Source: Bacillota bacterium (lineage in GTDB: Bacteria; Bacillota; Clostridia; Lachnospirales; Anaerotignaceae). Taken from it: a DNA stretch of 64,000 nucleotides. The DNA is taken from contig JAETUG010000010.1 of the NCBI GenBank assembly GCA_021768705.1, forward strand, positions 1 through 64,000. Direction: 5' to 3'. A program made the translations under genes and the position numbers. The notes under the pieces are model-generated. The model was not told where the DNA came from and did no database searches. It was given only the letters and a program-made list of their open reading frames with translations. Below, in pieces: positions 52,047 to 60,531 of the stretch (the stretch's first letter is position 1; each line of letters begins with the position of its first letter).

Positions 52047-52083
52047 AAACGCTCCAATGTCATACAACATTGGGGCGTTTTTT
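52047..52083 (+). terminator. Terminator after the 51139 gene
   Basis: A 14-bp stem (AAACGCTCCAATGT with 52067-52080) has a six-base loop and is followed by T. Confidence 0.85.
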
Positions 52084-52177
52084 GTCCCGTTTTTGCGAAA
52101 AAGAACTAGGAAAGTTTTTGTTTTTTTGATATACTGAAATGGTAGGCACAAATGTAGTAAGAATAGAGGTGCGGTTT

Positions 52178-54154
52178 ATGTATTCTGGTAATAGCCACTT
52201 TTCGACAGAAGAAATGAAATATTTGAAACTGCTGGCGAATCAGTATAAAGATATCAATAGTGCGGCAACAGAGATCATCAATCTGAAGGCGATCCTGAAC
52301 CTGCCCAAAGGGACGGAACACTTTGTTTCCGATATCCATGGGGAAGCGGATTCCTTCAGCCATGTACTGCGAAATGCTTCCGGTGTTATCAAAAATCAGA
52401 TCAGTGCGATTTTTGGGGAAAGCCTGCGCAGCAGTGAAAAGAAATCTCTGGCGACGCTGATCTATTATCCCGAAAAGAAACTGGAGCAGATGGCGGAAAC
52501 AGAGGAAGAACTGGAAGAATGGTATAAGATCACTCTGCACAGACTGGTAAAGATCTGCAAGGTGGTTTCTTCCAAATATACTCGTTCGAAAGTAAGAAAA
52601 GCACTGCCCAAGGAATTTGCTTATATCATTGAAGAACTGCTGCACGAAAACAGTGCCAGTGTCGATAAAGATATGTACTATACAGAAATCATACATACAA
52701 TCATCGATCTGGGGCAGGCGGATCGTTTCATTATCGCCATGTGCAATCTGATCCAGAGACTGGCTATCGATCAGCTCCATGTCATCGGCGATATCTACGA
52801 CAGAGGTCCTCATGCTGCTCGTATTATGGATATTCTGGCAAATTATCATTCTGTAGACATCCAGTGGGGCAACCACGATATTGCATGGATGGGGGCGGCT
52901 GCCGGCTGTCAGGCGTTGATCTGTAATGTTCTGCGTATTCAGACAAGATATGCCAACCTGGATACCATCGAAGAAGATTACGGCATCAATCTGCTGCCTC
53001 TGGCAACCTTTGCCATGGAAAAATATGCAGATGACCCTTGTGAACAGTTCAAACCCAAGGCAGATGAGGTGCTGAGCGATAAAGACTTCAAATTGATCGC
53101 AAAAATGCATAAGGCGATCTCCATTATGCAGTGGAAGATGGAAGCGCAGATCATCAAGCGTCATCCTGAATTCCATATGGAAAACAGATTGCTGTTGGAT
53201 AAGATCGATTTTGAAAAAGGCACGATTGTGATCGAAGGTGTGGAATATCCTATGAACGATATGAATTTCCCTACCATCGACCCCAAAGACCCTTATGCGC
53301 TGACACCGGAAGAACAGGAAGTGATGGATAAGGTAAAATCTTCCTTTGTCAACAGTGAAAAGCTGCAGCAGCATATTCGTGTGCTGTATCATAAAGGCAG
53401 TATGTATACCATTTTCAATTCCAACCTGCTGTTCCATGGCGGCATCCCTATGAATGAGGATGGCACCCTGAAAACAGTTACCTTCCGCGGCAAGCAGTAC
53501 AGCGGCAAGGAATATCTGGATGCAGTGGAAAGAACCATGCGCGAAGGCTATTTCAATAAGGCTCATACCAATGCAAAGCGTGAATGTATGGATATCATCT
53601 GGTATATGTGGTGCGGCGAGGATTCTCCTCTGTTTGGCAAAAAGAAGATGACAACATTCGAACGTTATTTTATCGACGATAAGGCTACCCATAAAGAAGT
53701 CAGCAATCCTTACTATTCCCTGCGAAATGAAGAAGCAGTATGTAAGCGTGTGCTGGAGGCCTTTGGTCTGGAACCTGATGCGTCCCACATTGTAAATGGT
53801 CATGTTCCTGTTAAGGTAGTGAAGGGGGAAAGTCCCATCAAGGCCAATGGCAGACTGTTCGTGATCGACGGTGGTTTCTCTAAGGCATACCAGAAGGTAA
53901 CAGGTATCGCAGGTTATACCCTGATTTATAACTCTCACGGCATGGTGTTGGTATCCCATGAACCCTTTGTATCTACAGATATTGCTATCGCAGAAGAAAA
54001 AGATATCCTGTCCTCCACTGTTGCACTGCAGTATACACAGGATCGTATCCGTGTCAGAGATACAGATATCGGTAAGAAACTGCAGGAAAGCATCGATGAA
54101 CTGGAAAAACTGTTGTACGCATACCAGAATGGTATCATCAAAGAACAGCAGTGA
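52178..54154 (+). CDS. fbp: Fructose-1,6-bisphosphatase, class III
   Basis: This 658-residue enzyme is the large Firmicutes-type FBPase, unrelated to the class I enzyme, and runs the gluconeogenic step fructose-1,6-bisphosphate to fructose-6-phosphate. The phosphoesterase metal motifs are clear: SDIHGE (near 50), GDIYDRG (near 203) and GNHDIAWMG (near 231). I start at 52178 behind GAGGTG; the upstream in-frame ATG at 52139 lacks a site. For a cell living on amino acids, this step supplies sugars. Confidence 0.95.
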   Translation: MYSGNSHFSTEEMKYLKLLANQYKDINSAATEIINLKAILNLPKGTEHFVSDIHGEADSFSHVLRNASGVIKNQISAIFGESLRSSEKKSLATLIYYPEKKLEQMAETEEELEEWYKITLHRLVKICKVVSSKYTRSKVRKALPKEFAYIIEELLHENSASVDKDMYYTEIIHTIIDLGQADRFIIAMCNLIQRLAIDQLHVIGDIYDRGPHAARIMDILANYHSVDIQWGNHDIAWMGAAAGCQALICNVLRIQTRYANLDTIEEDYGINLLPLATFAMEKYADDPCEQFKPKADEVLSDKDFKLIAKMHKAISIMQWKMEAQIIKRHPEFHMENRLLLDKIDFEKGTIVIEGVEYPMNDMNFPTIDPKDPYALTPEEQEVMDKVKSSFVNSEKLQQHIRVLYHKGSMYTIFNSNLLFHGGIPMNEDGTLKTVTFRGKQYSGKEYLDAVERTMREGYFNKAHTNAKRECMDIIWYMWCGEDSPLFGKKKMTTFERYFIDDKATHKEVSNPYYSLRNEEAVCKRVLEAFGLEPDASHIVNGHVPVKVVKGESPIKANGRLFVIDGGFSKAYQKVTGIAGYTLIYNSHGMVLVSHEPFVSTDIAIAEEKDILSSTVALQYTQDRIRVRDTDIGKKLQESIDELEKLLYAYQNGIIKEQQ

Positions 54155-54165
54155 TCGAATATATA

Positions 54166-54204
54166 AGAAAGACTCCTCATTGTAGGGGTTTTTCTTTTTT
54201 TGCA
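54166..54204 (+). terminator. Terminator after fbp
   Basis: A 10-bp stem AAAGACTCCT/AGGGGTTTTT (two G-U pairs) is followed by CTTTTTTT. Confidence 0.75.
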
Positions 54205-54273
54205 TTATGAGAAAACATATTTATTTAATATGAATAAAAGGTATTTGTTAATTGGATTATTTTTTAGTATAAA

Positions 54274-54302
54274 TTGACAAATATTTAGAAAGGTGTTATG
54301 CT
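54274..54302 (+). promoter_or_regulatory. Promoter of the GltB-like gene
   Basis: TTGACA (54274-54279), 17 bp and TATGCT (54297-54302) leave a leader of about 35 nt. Confidence 0.75.
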
Positions 54303-54342
54303 AAATGCAAGTAAATTGCAATTTTAAAAGGAGGTCTTGTTT

Positions 54343-55866
54343 ATGTCTTATAGTCCTTTATTAGGTTCTTCCTTCAATAGAACAAAACTGCGGGATCCAG
54401 CCCATGTGAGCAGCTTTTCCGGTATGTGTTCTATGTGTACAGCAGATTGCGTAGGTACTTGCGAAATCGGTATTTCCGCTGTACGCGGTGCAGATGCAGT
54501 ATATCCCACTACCACAGGGGATAACCAGGTGGCATCGGAAAAAGTATACCCTATCGATTATTCCCATTTCAATATCAATGGTCGTGTATTTGGTGCAGTG
54601 GGGGCAGAAGCGGATTCTGACAAAGCGACGATCCGTGATGTGAACCTGGAAACAGAGATCGGCACTATCAACCCTGTCAAATTGAAACTGCCAATTGTTT
54701 TGCCTGCTCTGATTAAGCTAAATTGGCAGGATTACTTTGGGGGCGCAGCAATGGCCGGTGTTCTGACTGTGATTGGTGAAGGTTCTGTGACAAAAGACCC
54801 TACATTGAGACTGGAAAACGGCAAAGTGGTACATTGCCCCAAATTGGGAGAATTTTTGGATGCCTTTCGGAAATATTATCGTGGCTATGGTCAGATCATT
54901 TTGCAGGTGAATGTGGATGATGACCGCATTGGTGTGCCGGAATATGCCATCAAGGAATGCGGCTGCGAAGCCATTGAATTCAAATTTGGTCAGTCCGCAA
55001 AGGGGACACAGCCCGTCAACAGACTGGCAACCTTGGAAGCGGCATTGAAAGCCCAGGAACAGGGACTGCTGGTTTTGCCCGATCCTTCTGATCCAGAGGT
55101 ACAGGAAAGATATAATGCAGGCTTTGGGGAAAACTTCCGTTCTTATGCAAGACTGCCTATGTGGGATGAGCATTACCTGGTGCCCCGCATCAACCAGCTG
55201 CGGGAAATGGGTCTGAAAAATGTATATTTCAAGATGGCTGGCTACGACTATGCCGATCTGGAACACGTATTGCGGATTGCAGCGGAAGCTCAGGTGGATA
55301 TGGTGACCTTCGATGGTGCCGGCGGTGGTTCCGGTTACAGCCCCTGCAAGATGATGAACGAATGGTGTCTGCCTACGGTAGTGATGCAGAGCTATCTGAA
55401 CGATATTATGGCAAGACTGGAAAAAGAAGGTGTGACCCTGCCCCATATCGCAGTAACTGGCGGTTTTTCTATGGAAGATCAGGTTTATAAGGCACTGGCA
55501 TTGGGCGCACCTTATATCAGCGCAGTGGGCATTTGCCGTGCATCTATGGCAGCAGCTATGAGTGCCAAAAAGGTGGGCGAGTTGCTGGAAGCAGGTAAGC
55601 TGCCTGTGGAACTGCAGCGGTTTGGTTCCACAAAGGACGAACTGTTCCCTGATTTGAGAGAGCTGCGTAATATTTATGGCGAAGAAGCAAATAACTTTAG
55701 CACAGGGGCGGTAGGTGTTTATTCCTACCTAAACAGGATCGCTTTTGGTCTGAAGCATTTTGCAGCACTGAATCGTAAATTCGATTTGAAATACATAGAG
55801 AAAAATGATATCTTCCCCCTGACCAGAGATGCGAAGGATATCATGGATGGCAAGTGGATGAAATAA
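54343..55866 (+). CDS. FMN-binding glutamate-synthase-family protein (GltB-like, stand-alone)
   Basis: This 507-residue protein has the glutamate synthase FMN barrel (from about 105: KLPIVLPALIKLNW; GCEAIEFKFGQSAKG; VTFDGAGGGSGYSP; HIAVTGGF). It lacks the glutaminase domain. The downstream 3Fe-4S cysteines of true GltB appear absent (only ICRASMAAA), while an N-terminal cluster C-x2-C-x3-C-x3-C (about 28-39) may bind Fe-S. AAAGGAGG points to ATG 54343; a TTG six bases earlier is less well placed. No gltD is adjacent and it is monocistronic. The reaction is unknown. Confidence 0.8.
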   Translation: MSYSPLLGSSFNRTKLRDPAHVSSFSGMCSMCTADCVGTCEIGISAVRGADAVYPTTTGDNQVASEKVYPIDYSHFNINGRVFGAVGAEADSDKATIRDVNLETEIGTINPVKLKLPIVLPALIKLNWQDYFGGAAMAGVLTVIGEGSVTKDPTLRLENGKVVHCPKLGEFLDAFRKYYRGYGQIILQVNVDDDRIGVPEYAIKECGCEAIEFKFGQSAKGTQPVNRLATLEAALKAQEQGLLVLPDPSDPEVQERYNAGFGENFRSYARLPMWDEHYLVPRINQLREMGLKNVYFKMAGYDYADLEHVLRIAAEAQVDMVTFDGAGGGSGYSPCKMMNEWCLPTVVMQSYLNDIMARLEKEGVTLPHIAVTGGFSMEDQVYKALALGAPYISAVGICRASMAAAMSAKKVGELLEAGKLPVELQRFGSTKDELFPDLRELRNIYGEEANNFSTGAVGVYSYLNRIAFGLKHFAALNRKFDLKYIEKNDIFPLTRDAKDIMDGKWMK

Positions 55867-55872
55867 GACGGG

Positions 55873-55904
55873 AAAAAAAGAGCCTCAGATGAGGCTCTTT
55901 TTTG
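55873..55904. terminator. Convergent terminator (GltB-like gene and flavodoxin gene)
   Basis: A perfect stem AAAAAAGAGCCTCA/TGAGGCTCTTTTTT with a GA loop works in both directions. Confidence 0.9.
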
Positions 55905-55908
55905 ATGC

Positions 55909-56352
55909 TCAGTTTAAAATGCTTTCGTAAAACTTGACTGCGCCTTCCAGATCGCCCTGATCGGGATGGCCTTTGGCAATACCGCCGATGAGCTTGAAGG
56001 GACCGTAAGTGTCGAAGCCCAGGCAGCCATATTCCCCCAGAATTTCAGCATCTCTGCCCAGGACAGCCTTGCGGATGGCAGCGGTATATCCTTTTTTCTT
56101 TGCGCCGCAGGTATAGAGGAAAAAGACCTTTTTCTTCAGAGGCAGATTTTGTTCTGCAAATTGCAGAAGCATTTTCTGGAATTTGGAAAAATAAATGCCG
56201 GAAGCAAAGCCGATCAGGTCGTATTCTTCCAGAGAAACGGGGATGGGCTGTGTGATATCCACCAGAGTGACATTGTGCTTTTCCACAATGGCATCCAGCA
56301 GTTTTTTCGTGTTGCCATGATGTGTGGAATAGTATAAGATCGCTGTTTTCAT
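55909..56352 (-). CDS. Flavodoxin-family protein
   Basis: This 147-residue flavodoxin-fold protein has the FMN phosphate loop STHHGNTKK (residues 9-17) and the later aromatic loops (ASGIYFSKF, TCGAKKKG). It probably carries electrons or acts as a small quinone or NAD(P)H reductase. AGGAGG precedes ATG 56352. It is transcribed away from an HxlR-type regulator, with the operator in between, so it is probably induced by electrophile or redox stress. Confidence 0.85.
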   Translation of the reverse strand: MKTAILYYSTHHGNTKKLLDAIVEKHNVTLVDITQPIPVSLEEYDLIGFASGIYFSKFQKMLLQFAEQNLPLKKKVFFLYTCGAKKKGYTAAIRKAVLGRDAEILGEYGCLGFDTYGPFKLIGGIAKGHPDQGDLEGAVKFYESILN

Positions 56353-56384
56353 GGAGATCCTCCTTGCTTTTTGATGGTATATAA

Positions 56385-56413
56385 AATATACTATATATGA
56401 AAAATAAGAGCAA
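56385..56413 (-). promoter_or_regulatory. Promoter of the flavodoxin gene
   Basis: On the minus strand TTGCTC (56413-56408), 17 bp and TATATT (56390-56385). The -35 overlaps the left half of the inverted repeat at 56411-56435. Confidence 0.7.
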
Positions 56414-56435
56414 GTACGCAGTTTGGATGTACTTG
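56411..56435. promoter_or_regulatory. Probable HxlR operator
   Basis: A perfect inverted repeat CAAGTAC (56411-56417) and GTACTTG (56429-56435) with an 11-base spacer lies between the divergent flavodoxin and HxlR genes. HxlR proteins bind such GTAC-type palindromes as dimers. Confidence 0.7.
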
Positions 56436-56462
56436 GTATAGAAAAGGATACCGGAGGGACGT

Positions 56463-56831
56463 ATGGAAAAGGATTTGACGGCGGAAGAATATCTGCAAAG
56501 GATATTGCATGACGAAGTGCGGGAGGATTGCCCCATGCGGCGGACATTGGAATTGCTCAGTGGAAAATGGCGGACGCATATCATTTTTGAGCTTTGCAAA
56601 AAGCCATCTTGCCGCTTCGTGGAATTGAAAAAGGCGGTGCCCCGTATCACCAACACCATGCTGACCAATACTTTGCGGGATCTGGAAGGTTTTGGCATCG
56701 TCCATCGGGAACAATTTAATGAAATTCCCCCTAGAGTGGAATATTCCCTGACAGAGAAGGGCAAAGCCCTGTTGCCGGCTTTTTTTGAATTGGCAAAATG
56801 GGGCGAAGCCTATCTGGAACAGGAGCATTGA
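56463..56831 (+). CDS. HxlR-family transcriptional regulator
   Basis: This 122-residue winged-helix regulator has the HxlR pattern: a Cys before the helix (DCPMRRTLELLSGKW), the recognition region FVELKKAVPRITNTML, and the wing PPRVEYSLTEKGKAL. The conserved Cys near residue 23 is the redox-sensing residue in relatives such as YodB and HypR. ACCGGAGGG precedes the start. It probably represses the divergent flavodoxin gene and itself. Confidence 0.9.
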   Translation: MEKDLTAEEYLQRILHDEVREDCPMRRTLELLSGKWRTHIIFELCKKPSCRFVELKKAVPRITNTMLTNTLRDLEGFGIVHREQFNEIPPRVEYSLTEKGKALLPAFFELAKWGEAYLEQEH

Positions 56832-56903
56832 GCGTTCCCCCAAAATATGATATACTGATATAATAGGAATCATATGTACAAAACTTTAAATGGAGCTAAC
56901 AAT

Positions 56904-59276
56904 ATGAATGAAAAAGCATTGCATACTTTAGAATATGACAAGATCATACAAAAACTGGTGAGTTATGCGGTTTCTCCTATGGCAAAGGAACGGGCGGCAG
57001 CCCTGCGTCCTTCTTCTGCCATGAGTGATATCATCATTTGGCAGCAGGAAACCACAGAAGCGACCGCTATGATCTTGAAAAAAGGCACACCTTCCTTTGG
57101 TGGGTTTCGGGAAATCCGTCCTCAATTGAAGCGTGCTTCTATGGCAGGGGTTCTTTCCGTTGCAGAATTGATGGCCATTGGTGAATTTGCTTATGTTTGC
57201 CGCAAGGTGAAAAACTACGCCAGAAAAGAAAATAAAATGGAGATTTACGAGAGACTGGATGAGTATTTCGACCTGATCATCCCTCTGGATAAATTGGAGA
57301 ATGAAATCAGCCGTTGTATCCTTTCTGAAACGGAGATTGCCGATGATGCCAGCTCTGGTTTGCGAAGCGTCCGCAAGGAAATCAAAATTTCCAACGAACG
57401 TGTGAAAGACCATCTGAATAGTATCATTTCTTCCTCTGCCTACAGAAATATGCTGCAGGATTTTGTAATCACCATCAGAAATGACAGATATTGCGTGCCT
57501 GTCAAGGCGGAATACAGAAGTTCTTTCCCTGGCATGATTCACGATCAGTCTAATACGGGTTCTACGCTGTTCATGGAGCCTTTGAGCGTCATCCAGCTGA
57601 ACAACAAGATCAAGGAACTGCAGGCGAAGGAAAAAGAGGAGATCGAAAAGATTCTGCTGATGCTGTCTGATCTGGTGACAGCCCACGCCATTGCTATCGA
57701 GGGCAACTTGGAACTGCTGACACAGCTGGATTTTATCTTTGCAAAAGCGGCACTTTCTCTTTCTATGGATGGGACACAGCCCATGTTCAATACAAAGGGT
57801 TATATCAATATCCACAAAGGCAGACATCCTCTGTTGGACCAGAAAACAGTGGTGCCTACGGATATTTATCTGGGTAAGGAGTTCACCACACTGCTGATTA
57901 CCGGCCCAAATACCGGCGGTAAGACGGTAGCACTGAAAACATTGGGCCTATTTTCCCTGATGGGGCAGGCAGGTCTGCATATTCCTGCCTTCGATAATTC
58001 CCAGTTGGCGGTATTTGATAATGTATTTGCAGATATCGGTGACGAACAAAGCATTGAGCAGAGCCTGTCTACCTTCTCCGCCCATATGACGAATATCGTC
58101 CGTATTATGGATGAGGTTACAGATGATTCGCTGGTACTGTTTGATGAATTGGGCGCAGGCACAGACCCTACGGAGGGTGCCGCATTGGCGGTTGCCATCA
58201 TTCAGGCATTGCTGGAACGGAAGATCCGCACAGCGGTAACCACCCATTACAGCGAATTGAAGGTATTTGCCCTGTCTACAGAAGGGGTGGAAAATGCCTG
58301 CTGTGAATTCAGCGTGGAAACCTTAAGACCTACCTATAAACTGCTGATCGGTATTCCGGGGAAAAGTAATGCTTTCGCCATTTCCAAGCGGCTGGGACTG
58401 CAGGATTATATTCTGGACAGTGCGAAAGAATTTATCAGCCAGGATGAAGCCAGATTCGAGGATGTCATCACCGATCTGGAGATCAGCAAGAAATCTGTAA
58501 AATTTGAACAGGAAAGAGCGGAACAGTATCGTCGGGAAGCGGAAGAACTGAAAAAAGAAGTGGAACGGCAGAAAGAAAAAACCAAGGAGCAAAAGGAAAA
58601 GATCCTTGCCAAGGCAAGAGAAGAAGCCAAGCAGATTTATGCTCAGGCTAAGGAAGAAGCCGACAGTATCGTGAAAGAAATGAACAAGCAGGCGAAGGAA
58701 GCCAACAACCGCAACAAGGTTTTGGAGCAGCGACAGAAGCTGAACGAAAAGCTTTCTTCTATGCAGCAGGATTTCCTGAAATCCAAAAAGGTGAAGCCCA
58801 ACCACAAGGCACCTGAAAACCTGAAGCCCGGCGACAGGGTCTATGTCATCTCCTTCGATCAGAATGGCGAAGTGATCTCTGCGCCGGATAAGAATAAAGA
58901 AGTCATGGTGCAGATGGGTATGATGAAAATGAAAGTGTCTCTGGCGGAATTGATGCTGGACGATACTCCCAAGCCTAAGGAAAAACAGAAAAGACAGCAG
59001 CCTGCCAAAGCAAAGCTCTCCAAGAGCCAGTTTATTTCTGCGGAAATCGACTGCCGTGGGCAGCTGGTGGATGAGGCTGTTGCCAATATTGACAAATATA
59101 TCGATGATGCGTACCTGTCCGGCTTGAAACAGGTTGTGATCATCCACGGGAAGGGCACCGGTGCTCTGCGGGCAGGCGTGCAGCAATATCTGAAAATGAA
59201 TTCCCATGTGAAAAGCTTCCGTCCCGGTACCTTTGGGGAAGGGGAAGCAGGCGTTACCGTTGTAGAATTGAAATAA
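56904..59276 (+). CDS. mutS2: MutS2 (ribosome rescue/anti-recombination ATPase)
   Basis: This 790-residue protein has the MutS core and ATPase with Walker A GPNTGGKT (about 334-341) and Walker B LVLFDELGAGTDP. A long coiled coil (about 515-625) and a C-terminal Smr nuclease domain (about 711-790; DCRGQLVDEA, HGKGTGALR) follow. In Bacillus MutS2 acts on collided ribosomes; earlier work pointed to suppression of recombination. I start at 56904 (MNEKALHTLEYDK) behind GGAGC; the ATG at 56874 is less likely. Confidence 0.95.
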   Translation: MNEKALHTLEYDKIIQKLVSYAVSPMAKERAAALRPSSAMSDIIIWQQETTEATAMILKKGTPSFGGFREIRPQLKRASMAGVLSVAELMAIGEFAYVCRKVKNYARKENKMEIYERLDEYFDLIIPLDKLENEISRCILSETEIADDASSGLRSVRKEIKISNERVKDHLNSIISSSAYRNMLQDFVITIRNDRYCVPVKAEYRSSFPGMIHDQSNTGSTLFMEPLSVIQLNNKIKELQAKEKEEIEKILLMLSDLVTAHAIAIEGNLELLTQLDFIFAKAALSLSMDGTQPMFNTKGYINIHKGRHPLLDQKTVVPTDIYLGKEFTTLLITGPNTGGKTVALKTLGLFSLMGQAGLHIPAFDNSQLAVFDNVFADIGDEQSIEQSLSTFSAHMTNIVRIMDEVTDDSLVLFDELGAGTDPTEGAALAVAIIQALLERKIRTAVTTHYSELKVFALSTEGVENACCEFSVETLRPTYKLLIGIPGKSNAFAISKRLGLQDYILDSAKEFISQDEARFEDVITDLEISKKSVKFEQERAEQYRREAEELKKEVERQKEKTKEQKEKILAKAREEAKQIYAQAKEEADSIVKEMNKQAKEANNRNKVLEQRQKLNEKLSSMQQDFLKSKKVKPNHKAPENLKPGDRVYVISFDQNGEVISAPDKNKEVMVQMGMMKMKVSLAELMLDDTPKPKEKQKRQQPAKAKLSKSQFISAEIDCRGQLVDEAVANIDKYIDDAYLSGLKQVVIIHGKGTGALRAGVQQYLKMNSHVKSFRPGTFGEGEAGVTVVELK

Positions 59277-59306
59277 CATTGGTTTGTGAAAAACGAGGTG
59301 AAGAAG

Positions 59307-59993
59307 ATGGGGAAACAAAGAATTCTGATCGTTGATGATGATATGCATATTGCGGAACTGATCTCTCTTTATATGATGAAGGAGGGATTTGAGACGCAGG
59401 AAGTGTATGATGGCAAGGAAGCGGTAAAGGCGGCGGAAAGCTTTGCCCCTGACCTGATCCTGCTTGATCTGATGCTGCCCGGTATGGATGGGTATCAGGT
59501 CTGCACAGAAGTCCGTAAGACCAGTCGTGTGCCCATCATCATGCTGACAGCCAAAGGCGAGACCTTTGATAAGGTGCTGGGGCTGGAATTGGGTGCAGAT
59601 GATTATATTGTGAAGCCCTTTGACCCCAAGGAATTGGTGGCAAGGGTGAAAGCGGTGCTCCGCAGATATGAACCCAAGCAGGATGAGGCAGATAAAAATG
59701 TGCTGAAGTTTGGGAATCTGGAAATCAATCTTTCCAATTATTCTGTGGTGTATCAGGGAAAAAGTCTGGATTTTCCTCCCAAAGAATTTGAACTGCTCAG
59801 CTTTCTGGCGCAGCACCCCAATCGGGTATTTACTAGAGAACAGCTGCTGGATCAAATCTGGGGATATGAATATGTGGGGGATACCAGAACGGTGGATGTG
59901 CATGTAAAGCGTATCCGTGAAAAGCTCAATGGTGAGGATGAATGGGGTATCCGTACCGTTTGGAGCGTTGGATATAAGTTTGGTCAAAAATAA
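59307..59993 (+). CDS. OmpR-family response regulator
   Basis: This 228-residue regulator has a receiver domain (DDD near 8-10, phospho-Asp in LLDLMLPG near 53, Thr in MLTAKG, Lys in VKPFDP) and an OmpR-type winged helix (about 130-228; FPPKEFELL, TVDVHVKRIREK). GAGGTGA directs ATG 59307; the GTG at 59286 lies upstream of that site. Its partner kinase is probably the one at 60532, although an opposing small gene lies between them. Confidence 0.94.
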   Translation: MGKQRILIVDDDMHIAELISLYMMKEGFETQEVYDGKEAVKAAESFAPDLILLDLMLPGMDGYQVCTEVRKTSRVPIIMLTAKGETFDKVLGLELGADDYIVKPFDPKELVARVKAVLRRYEPKQDEADKNVLKFGNLEINLSNYSVVYQGKSLDFPPKEFELLSFLAQHPNRVFTREQLLDQIWGYEYVGDTRTVDVHVKRIREKLNGEDEWGIRTVWSVGYKFGQK

Positions 59994-60001
59994 GTAAATA
60001 A

Positions 60002-60032
60002 AAAAGGGGCGCTGATACAGGCGTCCCTTTTA
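60002..60032 (+). terminator. Terminator after the response regulator
   Basis: A stem AAAAGGG(G)CGC/GCG(T)CCCTTTT with an eight-base loop. It also marks that the kinase gene is not simply co-transcribed. Confidence 0.65.
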
Positions 60033-60045
60033 TGTAAGTCTGTAA

Positions 60046-60396
60046 TTATTCTTCTGTTTTTTCTTCGGAAGGTTTGGCTTCAGCAGGTGTTGCGTCCACA
60101 GGATTTTCTGTGGGTACGGCTTCGTTGGCTGTGTCTGCTGCAGGAATTTCTTCCGCCAGGCGGGCCTCTTCTGCCTTGCGGCGGGCCATTGCCTCTTTCC
60201 GCTGGGCTTCTTTGCGCATATTGGACCAGCGCAGCATGAAGCACAGGAGCAGAAGAAACAGGATCAGATAATGAAAGCTATTCATGTTTCCCCAATCGAT
60301 GCGGAAGATGACAAGGACAGCCAGAGCGATGAGGATCAGATCTGTGATCGGGAGCTTCTTTCTTTGGGGGGGTCTGTTCTGCATATTATTTTCCAT
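60046..60396 (-). CDS. Small membrane protein with charged tail, unknown function
   Basis: This 116-residue protein has two hydrophobic helices (about 18-33 and 39-54), then a basic helix (RKEAQRKEAMARRKAEEA) and a long Ala/Pro/Glu-rich acidic tail. I recognise no family. The start is unsure: ATG 60396 and ATG 60384 both have weak sites, and an AAAGGAG lies too far upstream. It is encoded on the minus strand between the response regulator and the kinase. Confidence 0.5.
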   Translation of the reverse strand: MENNMQNRPPQRKKLPITDLILIALAVLVIFRIDWGNMNSFHYLILFLLLLCFMLRWSNMRKEAQRKEAMARRKAEEARLAEEIPAADTANEAVPTENPVDATPAEAKPSEEKTEE

Positions 60397-60531
60397 AAGT
60401 AAGTACGAGGCGAAACTGCCTTTCTCCTTTCTGTAATTTTTTGTTTTTTTTAGAAAAAACAACTTTGTAAAACAGTATACCATTCTTTTATGGTTTTGTA
60501 ATGCTTTTTTGATAATTTTGGAGGAATGAAG

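Noticed and set aside
54343-55866. True glutamate synthase large subunit
   Set aside because: It is about one third of the normal size, has no glutaminase domain, no gltD partner and lacks the usual 3Fe-4S cysteines.
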